Part shown: positions 22,043 through 32,619 of the stretch, piece by piece
Position numbering within the stretch: position 1 is the stretch's first letter
Layout: each line of letters starts with the position of its first letter
Assembly: GCA_902651635.1 (NCBI GenBank)
Contig: CACRSC010000006.1
Location: forward strand, 475,320 to 539,319
Reading direction: 5' to 3'
Length of the DNA stretch: 64,000 bases
Source of the DNA: Mastigamoeba balamuthi
Taxonomy: Eukaryota > Evosea > Mastigamoebida > Mastigamoebidae
The notes under the pieces: model-generated
The model's database searches: none
What the model saw: only the letters and a program-made list of their open reading frames with translations
Told to the model about the DNA's origin: nothing
Position numbers and translations under genes: made by a program

Positions 22043-24398
22043 GAGGAGGCGGCGAGCTACGAGACGTACGTGCCGCCCGAGGAGATGGGGCAGGCGGCGG
22101 CGGAGGCGCGCTACGGGGCGGAGGCAGGCGCGCAGGACGAGGACGACGAGAGGGCCTCGCGGCACCACTCGCGCAGCAGGCGGAGCAGGAGGCGCAGCCG
22201 CAGCCGCAGCGCGACCAGCAGCCGCTCTCGCAGCCGGTCGCGCAGCACCAGCCGGTCGCCCCAGCCCTCCCCCACGCGGGGCCGCGACCGCGACCGCGAC
22301 CGCTGCGAGCGTGACCGCGACCGCGACGCCAGGCAGCAGCGCCCCCAGCACCCGCAGCAGCCGCAGCCTCAGGCGCAGCAGCCGCAGCCGCCACTGCAAC
22401 TGCAGCAACTGCAGCAGCTGCAGCAGCAGCAGCACTACCAGAGGAACAACAGGCAGCAGCGCCAGCAGGGCGAAAGGGGGCGCTACGGCATGATGCCTCC
22501 GCAGGCGTGGGCGCCGCAGGGCCCGCAGTACGTGCCGCCGGCGACGCGCGGGGCGCCGCTGCTGATGCCGAGGGTCATGCCGCTGCCGTGCAAGGAGTAC
22601 GAGACGGTCGGGTACTGCTCGCAGGGGTCGCTGTGCCCGTATCGCCACGACAGGTCGTTCACGGTGCCGATGGTCGCGCTGCAGGTCCCGCCCCCCGTCG
22701 CGCAGCAGGGAGGCGGGCCCGAGCTGCTGCGCCCGCCGGTGGCGCCGGCCGCGTCGCAGCCGTGGTTCGCGCCCCAGATGCTCCAGCAGCAGAGGGTGAT
22801 GGCGCTGCCTGTGCCGCAGCTGCCCCTGCGGCCCCCCGTGATGCCCATAGCGCCTCTGCAGGTGCCGCAGCCGCCGGCGCCGATCAAGCCGGTGGACGAC
22901 GGCAAGCTCCGGCTGGCGCAGCAGGCCCAGCAGATACAGCCCGTCGGGCCCCTGCCGACGAGGGAGCACGCCGGCAGGACGAGCAACGCGTACGCGCCGT
23001 ACGCACCGCCCATCAGACCCGCCGCCGAGCAGCAGCAGCAGCAGCAGCAGCCACAGCAGCAGCAGCACCAGCCGCCGCTGCCACTGCAGCAGCAGATGCC
23101 GCACGGCAACGGGGCGCAGAGGAGGACCGAGTGGGACAACAGCCTGTGCACGCTGCTGGTCACGCAGCTGCCGCCCGCGCAGTGCACCATCGGCGACCTC
23201 AACAGGCACTTCAGCAAGTTCGGCGACGTCACCAACATCCAGGTCAGGGCCAACGCGCGCAAGGCCTTCGTCCAGTTCGCCACGCACGCCGAGGCCCTCG
23301 CTGCAAAGCGTAGCCCCGAGGCCGTGTTTGGGAACAGGTTCGTGCGCGTCGTGTGGGCGAACCCGAACCACTCGGACCAGATCTCCGAGTTTGAGGCCGA
23401 CGCTGACCCGCAAAAGCCAGCGTTCCATCGCCAGCACTCCCCGACGGCGAATACGTCGCAGCCGGGGCCCCAGTTGCCGTTGCAGCAGCCGCAGCCGCAG
23501 CCGCAGCACAAGTTCGCCAGCGCGATACAGAAGGAGCAGGCGAGCATTTCAGCGCAGGCGTCGGCGCACCACAAGCAGGCGGAGGCGGCTGCGGCTGCCG
23601 CGGCTGCCGAGGACCAGGCGGTCGCGGCGATGGTGAAGGAGCAGTCGGACATCGCCAAGAGCATAGTCGAGAAGAACAAGACCGTGCGCGAGGTCCTGGC
23701 GTTCCTCGAGAGCCCCAAGGGCGCGGCGCTGCCCGAGAGCGAGCGCAAGGAGCTGTCGCAGCGCGCGGACAACGTGCGCGCGTCCGCCGAGGCGCTTATG
23801 GAGAAGCGCAAGGGCCTGCTGGAGGCGATCAAGAAGTCCAGGCAGAAGAACTCGCCCCCTGCAGTGCCGCACGTGCAGCACCCGCAGCAGCAGCAGCAGC
23901 CGGAGGCGCAGCAGCTGAAGACGGCGCACATTGTTGTGGAATCGCCGCCCGCGGAGCTGTCGGATGAGAAGACGATGCGCTCGCACTTTGGCGAGCTCGA
24001 GGGCGTGCAGAGGCTCGCGGTCTTCGGCACCGTCGGGGCGCCGGGCTCGAGCATCGTCGTGCAGTTCAGTTCGCTCGGCCTCGCAGAGAAGGTGAGAGCA
24101 CTCCACCCTGTTTAACGCGCAGTTTCCAACCGTGTTGGCCTCGCAAAACAAGGCACTGGAGAAGGTCGCCACCCTTGGGCAGCAGAAGCTCGTTGCCAAG
24201 GTGGTCGAGGGCGAGGCGCCAACGCAGCAGCCGAAACAGCAGCAGCAGCAACAACAACAGGAGGCGTGCGCGACGGAAGCAGCGCAGGCGCAGGCGCAGG
24301 TGCAAGCGCAGGGCGAGACGGCGGTGGAGAACAACGAGGAGGTCAGGACACCAGAGGAAGCAGACCCCCCAGTAGCAGCAGCAGAAGCAGCACAGTGA
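21481..24398 (+). CDS. RBM26/27-like CCCH and RRM RNA-binding protein
   Basis: Exon 1 (21481-about 21532) is spliced to a long exon from about 21655 (ALTP-RSSANPKV) and a final exon from about 24123 to 24398. The N-terminal 80 residues are helical and resemble the PWI-like domain of RBM26/27. An Arg/Ser-rich segment (about 22170-22330) follows a polyglutamine block. One zinc finger reads C-x8-C-x5-C-x3-H (CKEYETVGYCSQGSLCPYRH) at 22590-22650. RRM 1 is at about 23140-23360 and contains KAFVQF. A coiled coil and a second RRM-like fold (about 23950-24120) complete it. Animal RBM26/27 act in nuclear RNA decay with the exosome-targeting machinery; the same role here is inference. Several CAG runs encode Gln. 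Confidence 0.85.
22007..22039 (+). repeat. CAG trinucleotide run (polyglutamine)
   Basis: About eleven uninterrupted CAG codons lie within the RNA-binding protein, followed by a GAG run. Shorter CAG blocks occur near 22395-22430, 23030-23100 and 23885-23900. Confidence 0.9.
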
Positions 24399-26023
24399 AC
24401 AGCAGCAGCACGGACCAGCAACAGTGTGGCCAGACACGGTATCTTAATTTATTATCCTTAGACCCTTCCCCCTTATACTGCAAAGAATAGGCCCAATATC
24501 AGCGAAGCTGGCGTTTGTTCGATTCCCCCTTTGTGTCGCCTGATATTTTCCAAATAAATGAAACAGAATCTGAGCGTTTTCTAACTCAGCCGGAGACACA
24601 GCCAATCCCGGGCTCGCACCCACAGTTGTCGTTCGGGGTGTGGTGCCCTGTTACACGCCGCCCGTCGTCTGCCCCGACGTCAGAAATCCTTCGACGTTGG
24701 CGTGTCCACACGCGCTGATTCGCGAGGACTATTTTTCTGTGGGTGGCAGAGGCTCTTGCATCCCTACCCTGAGACGCGCCAGCACGCGACAGGCTTGCAG
24801 AGTGAGCATTGGTGTCTGTGTATACCGGAGCATAGCGACCCGGAAGAAGGGAATCGAGAGAGCACGGCGTGGGAAGGAGAGGGGAGGGGGTAGCGTCCCA
24901 CCACCGTCGTTCAGCTCCCACGGCAGACGCAGTGTAGTTGGCACAGGCTGTCGTCTGCCTGGCACAGTCTCTATGCACGCCGAGCAGGCTGCAGAGAATC
25001 GGCCCACCGGTAGGTGAGTGAGTGAGGTGTGTGCCCCGCCCCACACACAAACGCGGGCAAAAGAGTAACCGCTGGAGGTGACCGATGCCCGCGATTCACC
25101 GTTTCCTTCTGGTACCTCCTCTCCCCCAACGGAGTCGTGGAAGGCCCGTATCTTACACCGTGCCGCCTCTCGCCTTCCTCTATTTGCCGGCCTCTATCGA
25201 ATCCATTGCTCCCCTGCTGCGGAGAAAAATAACGAAACCAACTGACATTGCTCAAAAAACTGACATTAACCTCCAAGCCGACTAGCTGCCGGAGGCACTC
25301 GCCACACAAGCATGCTGGTGAGGTCGTATCGCCCTCCATCCACCCTAACCGCGGGTTTCAGAAAATTAACCGGAGAGAAAAGCTGCAGAATGGCTGCGCT
25401 AAGTGGGTGACCTCTTTCGCAGGGATCTGAACTCGGCCTGAGAAATTGACTTCTTCCTCCCCTCCGACGGAGGGCCCCCTCCTCCAGCGACCCGCGGGTG
25501 TGCCGCGTAGATGCGGGCAGCCCCCTGGGCATACCGTCAGGGAGGGAGAGTTCGGTTAGCGTTAGGCAACAGCACCAGCGGACAATGCAACGCACTTTGC
25601 TGGTCTGAAATGCGTGTCCAAAAGCTGCGAGGACCAAACAATCAACGTTCCCACAGGGGCGTGTGAACAAGAATCACGGGCACCAGCAACTGCGAAGCTC
25701 ACAAGGCCCCAGACACGTACAGCCCATCAAAACCTGCTAACGGAAGGATTTCACGCCCAACCGGTTTTCTGCGCCTCCGGAATTGGTTTGAACTTATTTC
25801 ACAGGGAACGTACAACGTCCCTCGTCCCAGCGCACACCACACCACTCCCACTACTGTGTGAGCCCCTCCGCTCCTCCGGAAACGTCAGACGCGTCTCAGG
25901 GGTGCTCAGAGACGTGTGGCACGTGGCACGGGGTGGCTGCCGGGGGTGAGGACTTTTTCTCAGTGCACAACCGCAAAGGTCAGAAACTCTCCGACGACGT
26001 CAGCCAAACGTCATCTCGCGGGG
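24399..26023. other. 1.6-kb intergenic region, largely without recognised content
   Basis: Short frames on both strands have no domain or consistent coding composition. The only recognisable element is a stretch near 24545-24720 resembling the LITAF gene's first exon. I saw no convincing tRNA, rRNA or repeat. Confidence 0.5.
24545..24720 (+). pseudogene. Possible relic of the LITAF-gene first exon
   Basis: The sequence around 24590-24620 (CCGGAGACACAGCCAATCC) resembles the start of the LITAF gene at 51553 (CCGAGACACAGCCGATCC). A further match follows at about 24652-24680 (CCCGTCGTCTGCCCCGAC), identical to a stretch at about 51688. In protein terms ETQPIPGS and PVVCPD mirror ETQPILGS and PVVCPD of the real gene. 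The parts between differ in length, no start codon is kept in place, and no cysteine/hydrophobic LITAF core follows. A decayed or rearranged partial duplicate is the simplest reading; coincidental low-complexity similarity is the alternative. Confidence 0.4.
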
Positions 26024-26030
26024 TATATAA
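26024..26030 (+). promoter_or_regulatory. TATA box of surface-protein gene
   Basis: TATATAA lies 98 bp before the ATG at 26122, in otherwise GC-rich sequence. The spacing leaves room for a short 5' UTR. Confidence 0.55.
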
Positions 26031-26121
26031 CCGCTGGGTGGAGCAACCGGTCATTACATTAATCGTCTGTTTTTCACGCTGCGATCCCTCCCTTGCACAG
26101 CAGCTCCTCCTACCGAGCAAC

Positions 26122-27689
26122 ATGACCCAGGCGATCCGTACCCTGCTCGTCGCCCTCCGTGAGCTCGCCCACCGCGCCCACCACAGCGCCTGACACCTGA
26201 CCTGAACTCTCCTGTGTCCCGCAGCCCTGCTGGTCGCGGCCCAGCACACGTGCCCGTACCCGCTGACGCCCACGGTCCCCGAGCACTTCATCGAGCCCCC
26301 GGTCCTCATCCAGGCGCTCTCGGGCCCCCTGGGAGACGTCGTCGACATCAACCTCACGCTGCCCCAGACCGTCCCCGAGCGCTGGAACGCCACCGCGGAG
26401 TTTGGTGAGCACCCGCTGTTCCCTGCCCCGCCGAATTACCAGTTGGTGTGGGGCAGAGAATTCGGTGATGACACCGCGTTCTGCATTGTCAAACAGAAAA
26501 CCCGGCGACCCACGCCTTGACGGACCTGGAGCTGGCGTTCAACGAGCTGCCGTGCAAGTTCGAGAGCATCACGCAGCTGGGGCTGCCGGAGCTGATCAGG
26601 AACGCGCAGCCTTACATCGTGGAGACGGAGACGCAGTACGTCATGCGCTTCCTGATCCGCGTCAGCTGGTCCGAGAGCTTCACGCTCGCCGGCACCGAGT
26701 ACGAGCGCCTGTACGACGCGTCGGTGGGCTTCGAAATCATCCTCTACCGCCAGCTGCAGGTCAGCAGCGCCATCACGACGCTCGACGCGACGCTGGTGTG
26801 GGGCTACATCCAGAAGATGTCCGTGTTCGTGCCGCTCGACCGCTCCCAGCCCACGGTCGAGTTCGACCTGATAACGGTCGCGGCCGAGGACGACTACGCC
26901 ATCGACCCGAGCACCATCCTCACCAAGTCGACGGCGGGCCACATCCAGGCCATCTCGTCGCTGACGTACGTGGGCAACGTCGACGGCAGCTACAACAAGC
27001 AGCGCTGGCACCTGAGGGCCGTCATCGACCAGTACTCGATCTGCTCGACGAGCATCAACGACCAGTTCACGCTCGAGTTTGTGCTGTCGAGCAGCAGGGA
27101 CCTCTCGGCCTCGCACACGACGGGCCTCACGGGCACGCTCGAGGGCCTCGAGAACTGGTGCATGCTCAACACGACGGTCCGCCTCAACGGCGTCCAGACC
27201 ACGCACACTTCTGCCGACGCGGCCCAGGAGACCGTCCGCTTCTTCATCGGCGACATGGTCCACGTCCGCGACCGCGTCTTCACTGACCTCGTGCTCGTCA
27301 ACACGTCGGCGCTCTCGGTCGTCCTCAGCGGCGCCGCCCTCAGGGCCGCCGGCCCCGTGACCATCTACGCGGGCGCCCCCGGGACCGAGGCCTACGGCTT
27401 CGCGCTCGAGAGCTGCCCAGCGGGGAGCGGCCCGGCGTTCGTGTGCTACCGCTTCGAGCTGAGCGAGGCCAACTTCATCGCGGACAGGTCGCTGACCATC
27501 ACGAGCACCATCAGCGCCACCATCGACCAGCACGGCCGGCGCTCGGCGGGCAGGACGACCCAGTCGGCCAGGGTGGCCAACACCGTCACGTTCGGGTCGA
27601 GGGCCCAGCAGCCCACGGGGGGCTCCTCGGCTGTGGCCCCGCTCCTCGCCGTCTCCGCGCTGCTCGTGCCTGCCACACAGCTCCTCTGA
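26122..27689 (+). CDS. Secreted, probably GPI-anchored glycoprotein of unknown function
   Basis: Three exons (26122-26158, 26225-26404, 26497-27689) give 469 residues. The N-terminus (MTQAIRTLLVAL, then LLVAAQ) is a signal peptide split by the first intron, cleaved probably near AAQ-HT. The C-terminus is Ser/Gly followed by a hydrophobic tail (VAPLLAVSALLVPATQLL) with no basic residues after it, typical of a GPI-attachment signal. Several N-glycosylation sequons are visible (NLT, NAT, NTT, NTS). The body is rich in beta-type sequence with a few cysteines, which suggests an extracellular beta-sandwich protein, but I recognise no family. A strong TATA box stands 98 bp upstream. Confidence 0.85.
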
Positions 27690-28307
27690 GCTCCCACGTC
27701 GACAGGGCCGGCTACTCTGCTTTGAGTCTGAACCTGAGTTTCTGCCCAACTGTCTAATACACTATCGAGGCACCGGAGCTCCGTGGTCACCGTTCCATGC
27801 CCCATGTCGTCAGCAGCCACAGATAGCGGGGCTATGGGTTAGGACACCTTTTCGTCCTGTCCGCTCGCTGCTCGGTCAGGCGACTGGGAATATACCTGCG
27901 TGCCCTGCCTGCTGTTCGCCACTTCGTAACATATGAGCGTCCCTTCTTGTGGGAGCAGGCACATTGCTGGAGAGCGATTCTCTGACTTGGAGCCGACCAG
28001 ACGACTACACCGCGGGGATTGTGATCGTGTCAGTGGCTGGGCGGTGATCCTGGCGTGCGTGGCGGGGTACGCGGCGTACAGGTTTGGGTTGGGTGGAGGC
28101 GCGGGTACGTCGACGATCACGTCCAGCGGCAGCCACAGGGAAACATAGCACGACCTGCTCGGTGAGGATTCCTGCAGTCTGAAGTGGTGTATCTCTTGTG
28201 GCGTCGAGTACACCGCCACTGATGATCAAATGACACTGACTGCAGTGGTTTTCTTCTTGTGTTAACCTCTGTTGTTCAATGGACATCCTCACTCGAGTCT
28301 CCCTCTC
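27690..28307. other. Convergent intergenic region, nothing recognised
   Basis: This is a 618-bp space between the stops of the surface-protein gene and a leftward HSP20. Short frames on both strands lack recognisable features. Confidence 0.6.
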
Positions 28308-28946
28308 TCAGTTGATGGTGATGCGGTGGATGTTCTCGGCGGGCTTCTGGGCCTGGGGCGGCTTGGGGACCGTCAGCTCGAGCACGCCGTCCTCGTACTT
28401 GGCGGCCAGCTGCTCGGGCTTCACTCCGTTGGGTAGCGCGAACGACCTCGTGAACTCGCCGAAGCTGCGCTCCACGCGGTGCCACTTGTCCGTCTTGTCC
28501 GCCATCTCCTCGCGCTTGCTCCCGTGCAGCACCAGCATCGGCGTGGGCCCGTCGCGCCGCACCTCGATGCTCACGTCCTCCTTCTTAACGCCGGGCAGCT
28601 CCGCGCGGACCACGTACTCCTTCTGCGTCTCCTTCACGTCCACTCGGGGCCTCCACGCTGACACCGACAGGCAGCCGCGGCCGCTGCGCTTGGCGACGGC
28701 GCCCTGCTGGGACGTGGCCACGGCGCCCCTCTTTCCGTTCTTGTTGGCCGAGTCGGAGCTCGGAGCTCCGTTCGCTCCGATCTCGAGGCGCTGCTGCTGC
28801 TGCGGAACGTCGTCGTCGGCGTCCATGAGGGCGTCGTCGTTGAGGATGGAGTCCATGCGGCGAGAGAGGCGGTCCATCTCGCGCTCCATGCGGCGCATCT
28901 GGGCGAAGGGGTCCGCGAACAAATCATAGTCACTGAACAGGCTCAT
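28308..28946 (-). CDS. Small heat-shock protein (HSP20, alpha-crystallin domain)
   Basis: A single exon encodes 212 residues. The N-terminal half is variable (MSLFSDYDLFADPFAQMRR, then a GlnGln-rich linker). The alpha-crystallin domain starts near RPRVDVKETQKEYVVRAELP and includes GVKKEDVSIEV and the family signature near RSFGEFTRSFALPNGVK; the C-terminus carries the PKPP beta strand, ending in IHRITIN. It acts as an ATP-independent holdase oligomer. It is divergent from a second HSP20 across 376 bp, which suggests joint stress control. The start at 28946 is the first ATG after stops upstream and gives a normal length. Confidence 0.95.
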   Translation of the reverse strand: MSLFSDYDLFADPFAQMRRMEREMDRLSRRMDSILNDDALMDADDDVPQQQQRLEIGANGAPSSDSANKNGKRGAVATSQQGAVAKRSGRGCLSVSAWRPRVDVKETQKEYVVRAELPGVKKEDVSIEVRRDGPTPMLVLHGSKREEMADKTDKWHRVERSFGEFTRSFALPNGVKPEQLAAKYEDGVLELTVPKPPQAQKPAENIHRITIN

Positions 28947-29322
28947 GTCGTTGAAAGTGTTGTTGTAAGTGTGAAGTGAGAGGATGCTATCTGGTTGTGA
29001 GTGGTACAGATGGCTCTGCTTGACAGCTGGCGTGCTATTTGTTGAATGACACGGGGCTGCGGTGCGCTGACACTTTAATGCTGGGGGGAGAGGATATCCG
29101 CGAGTTCCCGCTGAAAAATCGATGAAAAGCCAGAGAAAAGTCGTGAGAATTTCGATGCAGAGCGACCATAAACCAGGCGGGAGCGCCCGAGCGGTGTCAT
29201 CACATTCAATCAAACAGCACTTGAGAGTCAAGCACCCTCGAGCAACCATCGCACATCTGCCAGCTCAACACAGCGCCAACAACTAAAGAAGGAAGCTACA
29301 ACACCGCCAACACACACCAGCA
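28947..29322. promoter_or_regulatory. Divergent promoter of two HSP20 genes
   Basis: These 376 bp between the divergent ATGs contain GGATATCCGCGAG at about 29092-29104, close to elements before other genes, and GAATTTCG at about 29147. I did not find a clean array of nGAAn heat-shock elements. Confidence 0.45.
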
Positions 29323-29757
29323 ATGTCGATCCTGTTCGGGACTAGCCTGCTCGACGAGCTCAACGCCATGCACAAGCAGCTCGACACCATCGCCAACAAC
29401 AACAGGAACACCACCGCGGGCAGCCAGTGCTGCGAGTGGGTCCCCGCGTGCGACCTGACCGAGACGGCCACGGGATTCAGCATCGCTATGGACCTGCCGG
29501 GCGTCCGCAAGGACGACGTCAGCATCGACCTCCACGAGGGCGTCCTCACTGTCGCGGGCACAAGGGCCGCGGCAGCGCACGCAGAGGGCACGCAGACTTT
29601 GAGAACGGAGAGGCCGTGGGGCAAGTTCAGCAGGTCGTTCACGATGCCCCGTGGCGTTGAGCCCGCGGGCATCAGCGCGTCGTTCAACAACGGCGTGCTG
29701 GTCGTTGGCATTGCCAAGCCCAAGGAGAGCATCCCCTACAAGGTCCAGATCAACTGA
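29323..29757 (+). CDS. Small heat-shock protein (HSP20), short form
   Basis: The intronless gene gives 144 residues, close to bacterial and class I HSP20 length. The N-terminal arm is short (MSILFGTSLLDELNAMHKQL). The alpha-crystallin domain shows GFSIAMDLPGVRKDDVSIDL and the signature RPWGKFSRSFTMPRGVEP, and ends PKESIPYKVQIN. It is distinct from the longer leftward HSP20. A second, nearly identical copy lies at 30703, and sequences downstream of both stops are also similar, which indicates tandem duplication of the gene with its 3' flank. Confidence 0.95.
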   Translation: MSILFGTSLLDELNAMHKQLDTIANNNRNTTAGSQCCEWVPACDLTETATGFSIAMDLPGVRKDDVSIDLHEGVLTVAGTRAAAAHAEGTQTLRTERPWGKFSRSFTMPRGVEPAGISASFNNGVLVVGIAKPKESIPYKVQIN

Positions 29758-30302
29758 GAGGTGTGTTGTTGAAGAGTTGTTAGTTCAGGACCGGTCGTGA
29801 ATGGTATGTGAAGATGTGACCAACAAAGAGCCTCAGTAGTTCTGTCACACAGTGAGGATTACTCTAGTTCTGATGACAGCCCACACCTCGCACTGAGGTC
29901 CCGCGGAAAAGCGTATGACTGAGCCACGTCAGAAACGCGTGTCAGTCAATATATGTGATACTCTCCGCTCAAATCAAGGTGGGGGCACAGAGAACGAGAC
30001 AGACATAGCGCGCGAGCCATGCGCAGCAGTGCTGGAGTCGCCCCTGGCCAAAGCACTCGGCACCGAGAGATCCACAAGCATGCGCCTGCCGGTGTGATTG
30101 ACCCGCGTAATACACGACGTGGGGCCGTGTGCACGCGTTGTCTGAGAACACCTGGACAGCCTCCGCTGTCTGCACGTGCCCCCAGTTGCTGAGCACCCTG
30201 GCCATGGCCCCGCTTGCCAGGGAGGCCGACGCCGCCCGACGCACCTGCAGATCTGAGCTGTCCGCGTGCTGTAGGCACACAGCGTGCCTGGGTTGTGCGG
30301 GA

Positions 30303-30701
30303 CAACCCGGATCGCAAGACCGTGTTGAGATACGGGGAGTTCGGATTTTTCTGGACGGAAAATAGTCGGCGCAGATCGCAATCACCCGCTCGTGTCCAGA
30401 GGCTGCGAGACTCCTCGACCAACCTTACTATCGTAGAAAGGAGCCCACACACCTCTCTGCACGAGCGGTGCCTCTGGAGTCGTCGGGATGAAATGATCAG
30501 ATTGGTATCTGGCCCATAATGGTTCTCGTGTGTACGAATTTGCCACCCGGTTGTCCCCGAGAGCCAGACGATATCCGCTGGGTCGCAGTCTCGGAGACGC
30601 GGCCCGGGGGCTAGAGACCACGGCCTCCTGACACAAGTGTGGTTGGGTGTGGCGCCCGGCATCTCCATCACCAGGACAGCCCTCTGCTGACAGGATCACA
30701 G
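30303..30701 (-). repeat. Dispersed repeat R1, partial copy B1
   Basis: This stretch matches 31555-31954 and, inverted, about 48790-49190. It stops at the single N at 30702, where the second HSP20 begins. Confidence 0.7.
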
Positions 30702-30702
30702 N

Positions 30703-31109
30703 TGCTCGACGAGCTCAACGCCATGCACAAGCAGCTCGACACCATCGCCAACAACAGGAACACCACCGCGGGCAGCCAGTGCTGCGAGTGGGTCCCAGCC
30801 TGCGACCTGACTGAGACGGCCACTGGCTTCAGCATCGCTATGGACCTGCCGGGCGTCCGCAAGGAGGATGTCAGCATCGACCTCCACGAGGGCGTCCTCA
30901 CTGTCGCGGGCACCCGGGCCGCGGCAGCACGCGCAGAGGGGACGGAGGCGCTGAGGACGGAGAGGCCGTGGGGCAAGTTCAGCAGGTCGTTCACGATGCC
31001 CCGCGGCGTCGAGCCCGCGGGCATCAGCGCATCGTTCGACAACGGCGTGCTGGTCGTCGGCATCGCCAAGCCCAAGGAGAGCATCCCCTACAAGGTCCAG
31101 ATCAACTGA
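30703..31109 (+). CDS. HSP20 duplicate, 5' end missing at an assembly N
   Basis: This is nearly identical to the HSP20 at 29323, from Leu-Asp-Glu-Leu (residue 10) to the stop, but it lacks the first nine codons. The sequence directly before it is repeat R1, separated by one N at 30702. One Asn is missing from the Asn run (NNR instead of NNNR), and a few substitutions are conservative (D to E in GVRKEDV). Either the gene is truly truncated by the duplication or its start was lost when repeats were collapsed. The alpha-crystallin domain itself is intact. Confidence 0.75.
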
Positions 31110-31554
31110 GAGGCGTGTTGATGAAAAGTTATTAGTTCAGAACCGGAGGCGAAGACGTGAGCAAAAAAGGGCCTCAGTTTTTCTGTCACTGTGTGGGGTG
31201 GGCGGGGGCACAGAGAACGAGAGATGGACAGAGCACGCAAGCCGTGCGCAGCAGTGCTGGAGTCCCCTGGCCGAAGCACTCGGCACCACGAGAGCCACAA
31301 GCATGGGCGCCTGACCCATGTGATTTGGCCGCATAACGCCCGACGTGAGGCCCTGCACAGCACCGCGTGGTACGCATTGCCTGCGGACGCCCAGACTGTC
31401 TCCGCTGTCTGCGGTTGCTGATCACATTGGCCGCTTGCTGGTGGCCCCGCATGCCAGCCAGGGACACTGCTGCAGCTCGACGCCGCCCGACGCGCCTGCG
31501 GATGCGAGCTTTCCGCGCTGCAGGTACGTAGCGTGCTGCCTGGACCTGTGCGGG

Positions 31555-32325
31555 ACACGGCGGATCGCAAGACCGTGTTGAGATACGGAGAGTTCGGTTT
31601 TTCTGGACGGAAAACCGCCGGCGCGGGAGATCGCAATCGCCCGCTGGTGTCCCGAGTCTGCGAGACTCCTCGACCAACATTTTGCCGTAGAAAGGAGCCC
31701 ACACACCCCTCTGCATGAGCGGTGCCTCTGGGGTTGTCGGGACGGAAGGTTGAGGAATGGTATCTCCCATAATGGCCCTGGTGTGCCCGAATTTACCACA
31801 GGGTTGTACCCGAGATACGGCCTATATCCGCTGGGTCGCAGTCTCGGAGACGCGGCCCGGGGGCTAGAGACCACGGCCTCCTGACACAAGTGTGGTTGGG
31901 TGTGGCGCCCGGCATCTCCGACACCAGGACAGCCCTCTGCTGACAGGATCACAGGCGGCTGGGAGTGTGAGACCCAAGCCACAGGGCCATTGACCGATGC
32001 CCTCGATCAACTCCCGGTCGGGGTGCCGTCCGCATGCACGGCATCCCCTGGCACACAGCTCCGCCCCACAAGGCATCCAGGACTTGGGGGCGAGCAACAG
32101 AACCAAAAACCAGAAACCAAATCAAAGCAGAGCGGGCTCTCCGGTGCCCTTACACCCAAACCGGAGAGGGCAGCCCAGGGCCCTTACAAACAAAGCTGGA
32201 GAGGTCCCAGTACCCTTGCCCCAAACTGGATGAAGGGCGTCCCAGTGCCCTTGAACGCAAACTGGGACCTGGGGTGGCTCCCCGGTGTGCTGAAGCACAC
32301 CACTCAGCTTTTTCTCCTGGGACTT
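31555..32325 (-). repeat. Dispersed repeat R1, copy B2 (most complete in this orientation)
   Basis: This is the inverted counterpart of 48405-49190. From the right end inward it has GGTGTGCTTCAGC, then the 35-bp tandem units (about 32150-32280; fewer units than copy C), then a unique stretch to about 31555. No open frame is conserved between copies. The rest of 31110-32619 (HSP20 3' flank and 32326-32619) holds nothing recognised. Confidence 0.75.
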
Positions 32326-32619
32326 TTTAGAGCTCGTTGGGAAGATCTGTCCACAGTCTGTTTGCGTCCCACTGATTCAGTGTTATTTCTTCTGCCCACC
32401 CTTGAAACGCACCGTCCGCGCTGCACCGGTGTGTTGTATCCGACTTCTCCTCACACACCGTGCGTATGGCTCTCGTCGCCTATTCTGATGGCCCCTGCGC
32501 CGCGCACGCAAGACCGCACAAAGAAACTCCCAACAGCGTCTTGGCTGCTGTGCTGTGCAAATGCAGGCACCACTTTGTTTGCGTTTGGGTGGAGGAGAAG
32601 ACGGGACGACTAGTCGCAT

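Larger units (their letters stand above)
29345..31954 (+). repeat. Tandem duplication: HSP20 plus 3' flank (two units)
   Basis: Unit 1 spans about 29345-30701 and unit 2 about 30703-31954. Each holds the HSP20 coding part, about 0.3-0.5 kb of related 3' sequence and part of dispersed repeat R1, ending with the same CTCTGCTGACAGGATCACAG. They differ by scattered substitutions and indels, including roughly 115 bp absent from unit 2, so this looks like a real, not very recent duplication. The units meet at a single N at 30702, so the exact junction is not trustworthy. Confidence 0.75.

Noticed and set aside
24500-24525. A tRNA T-loop-like string (GTTCGATTCC)
   Set aside because: The flanking bases do not form the T stem and no acceptor or anticodon arm is present.
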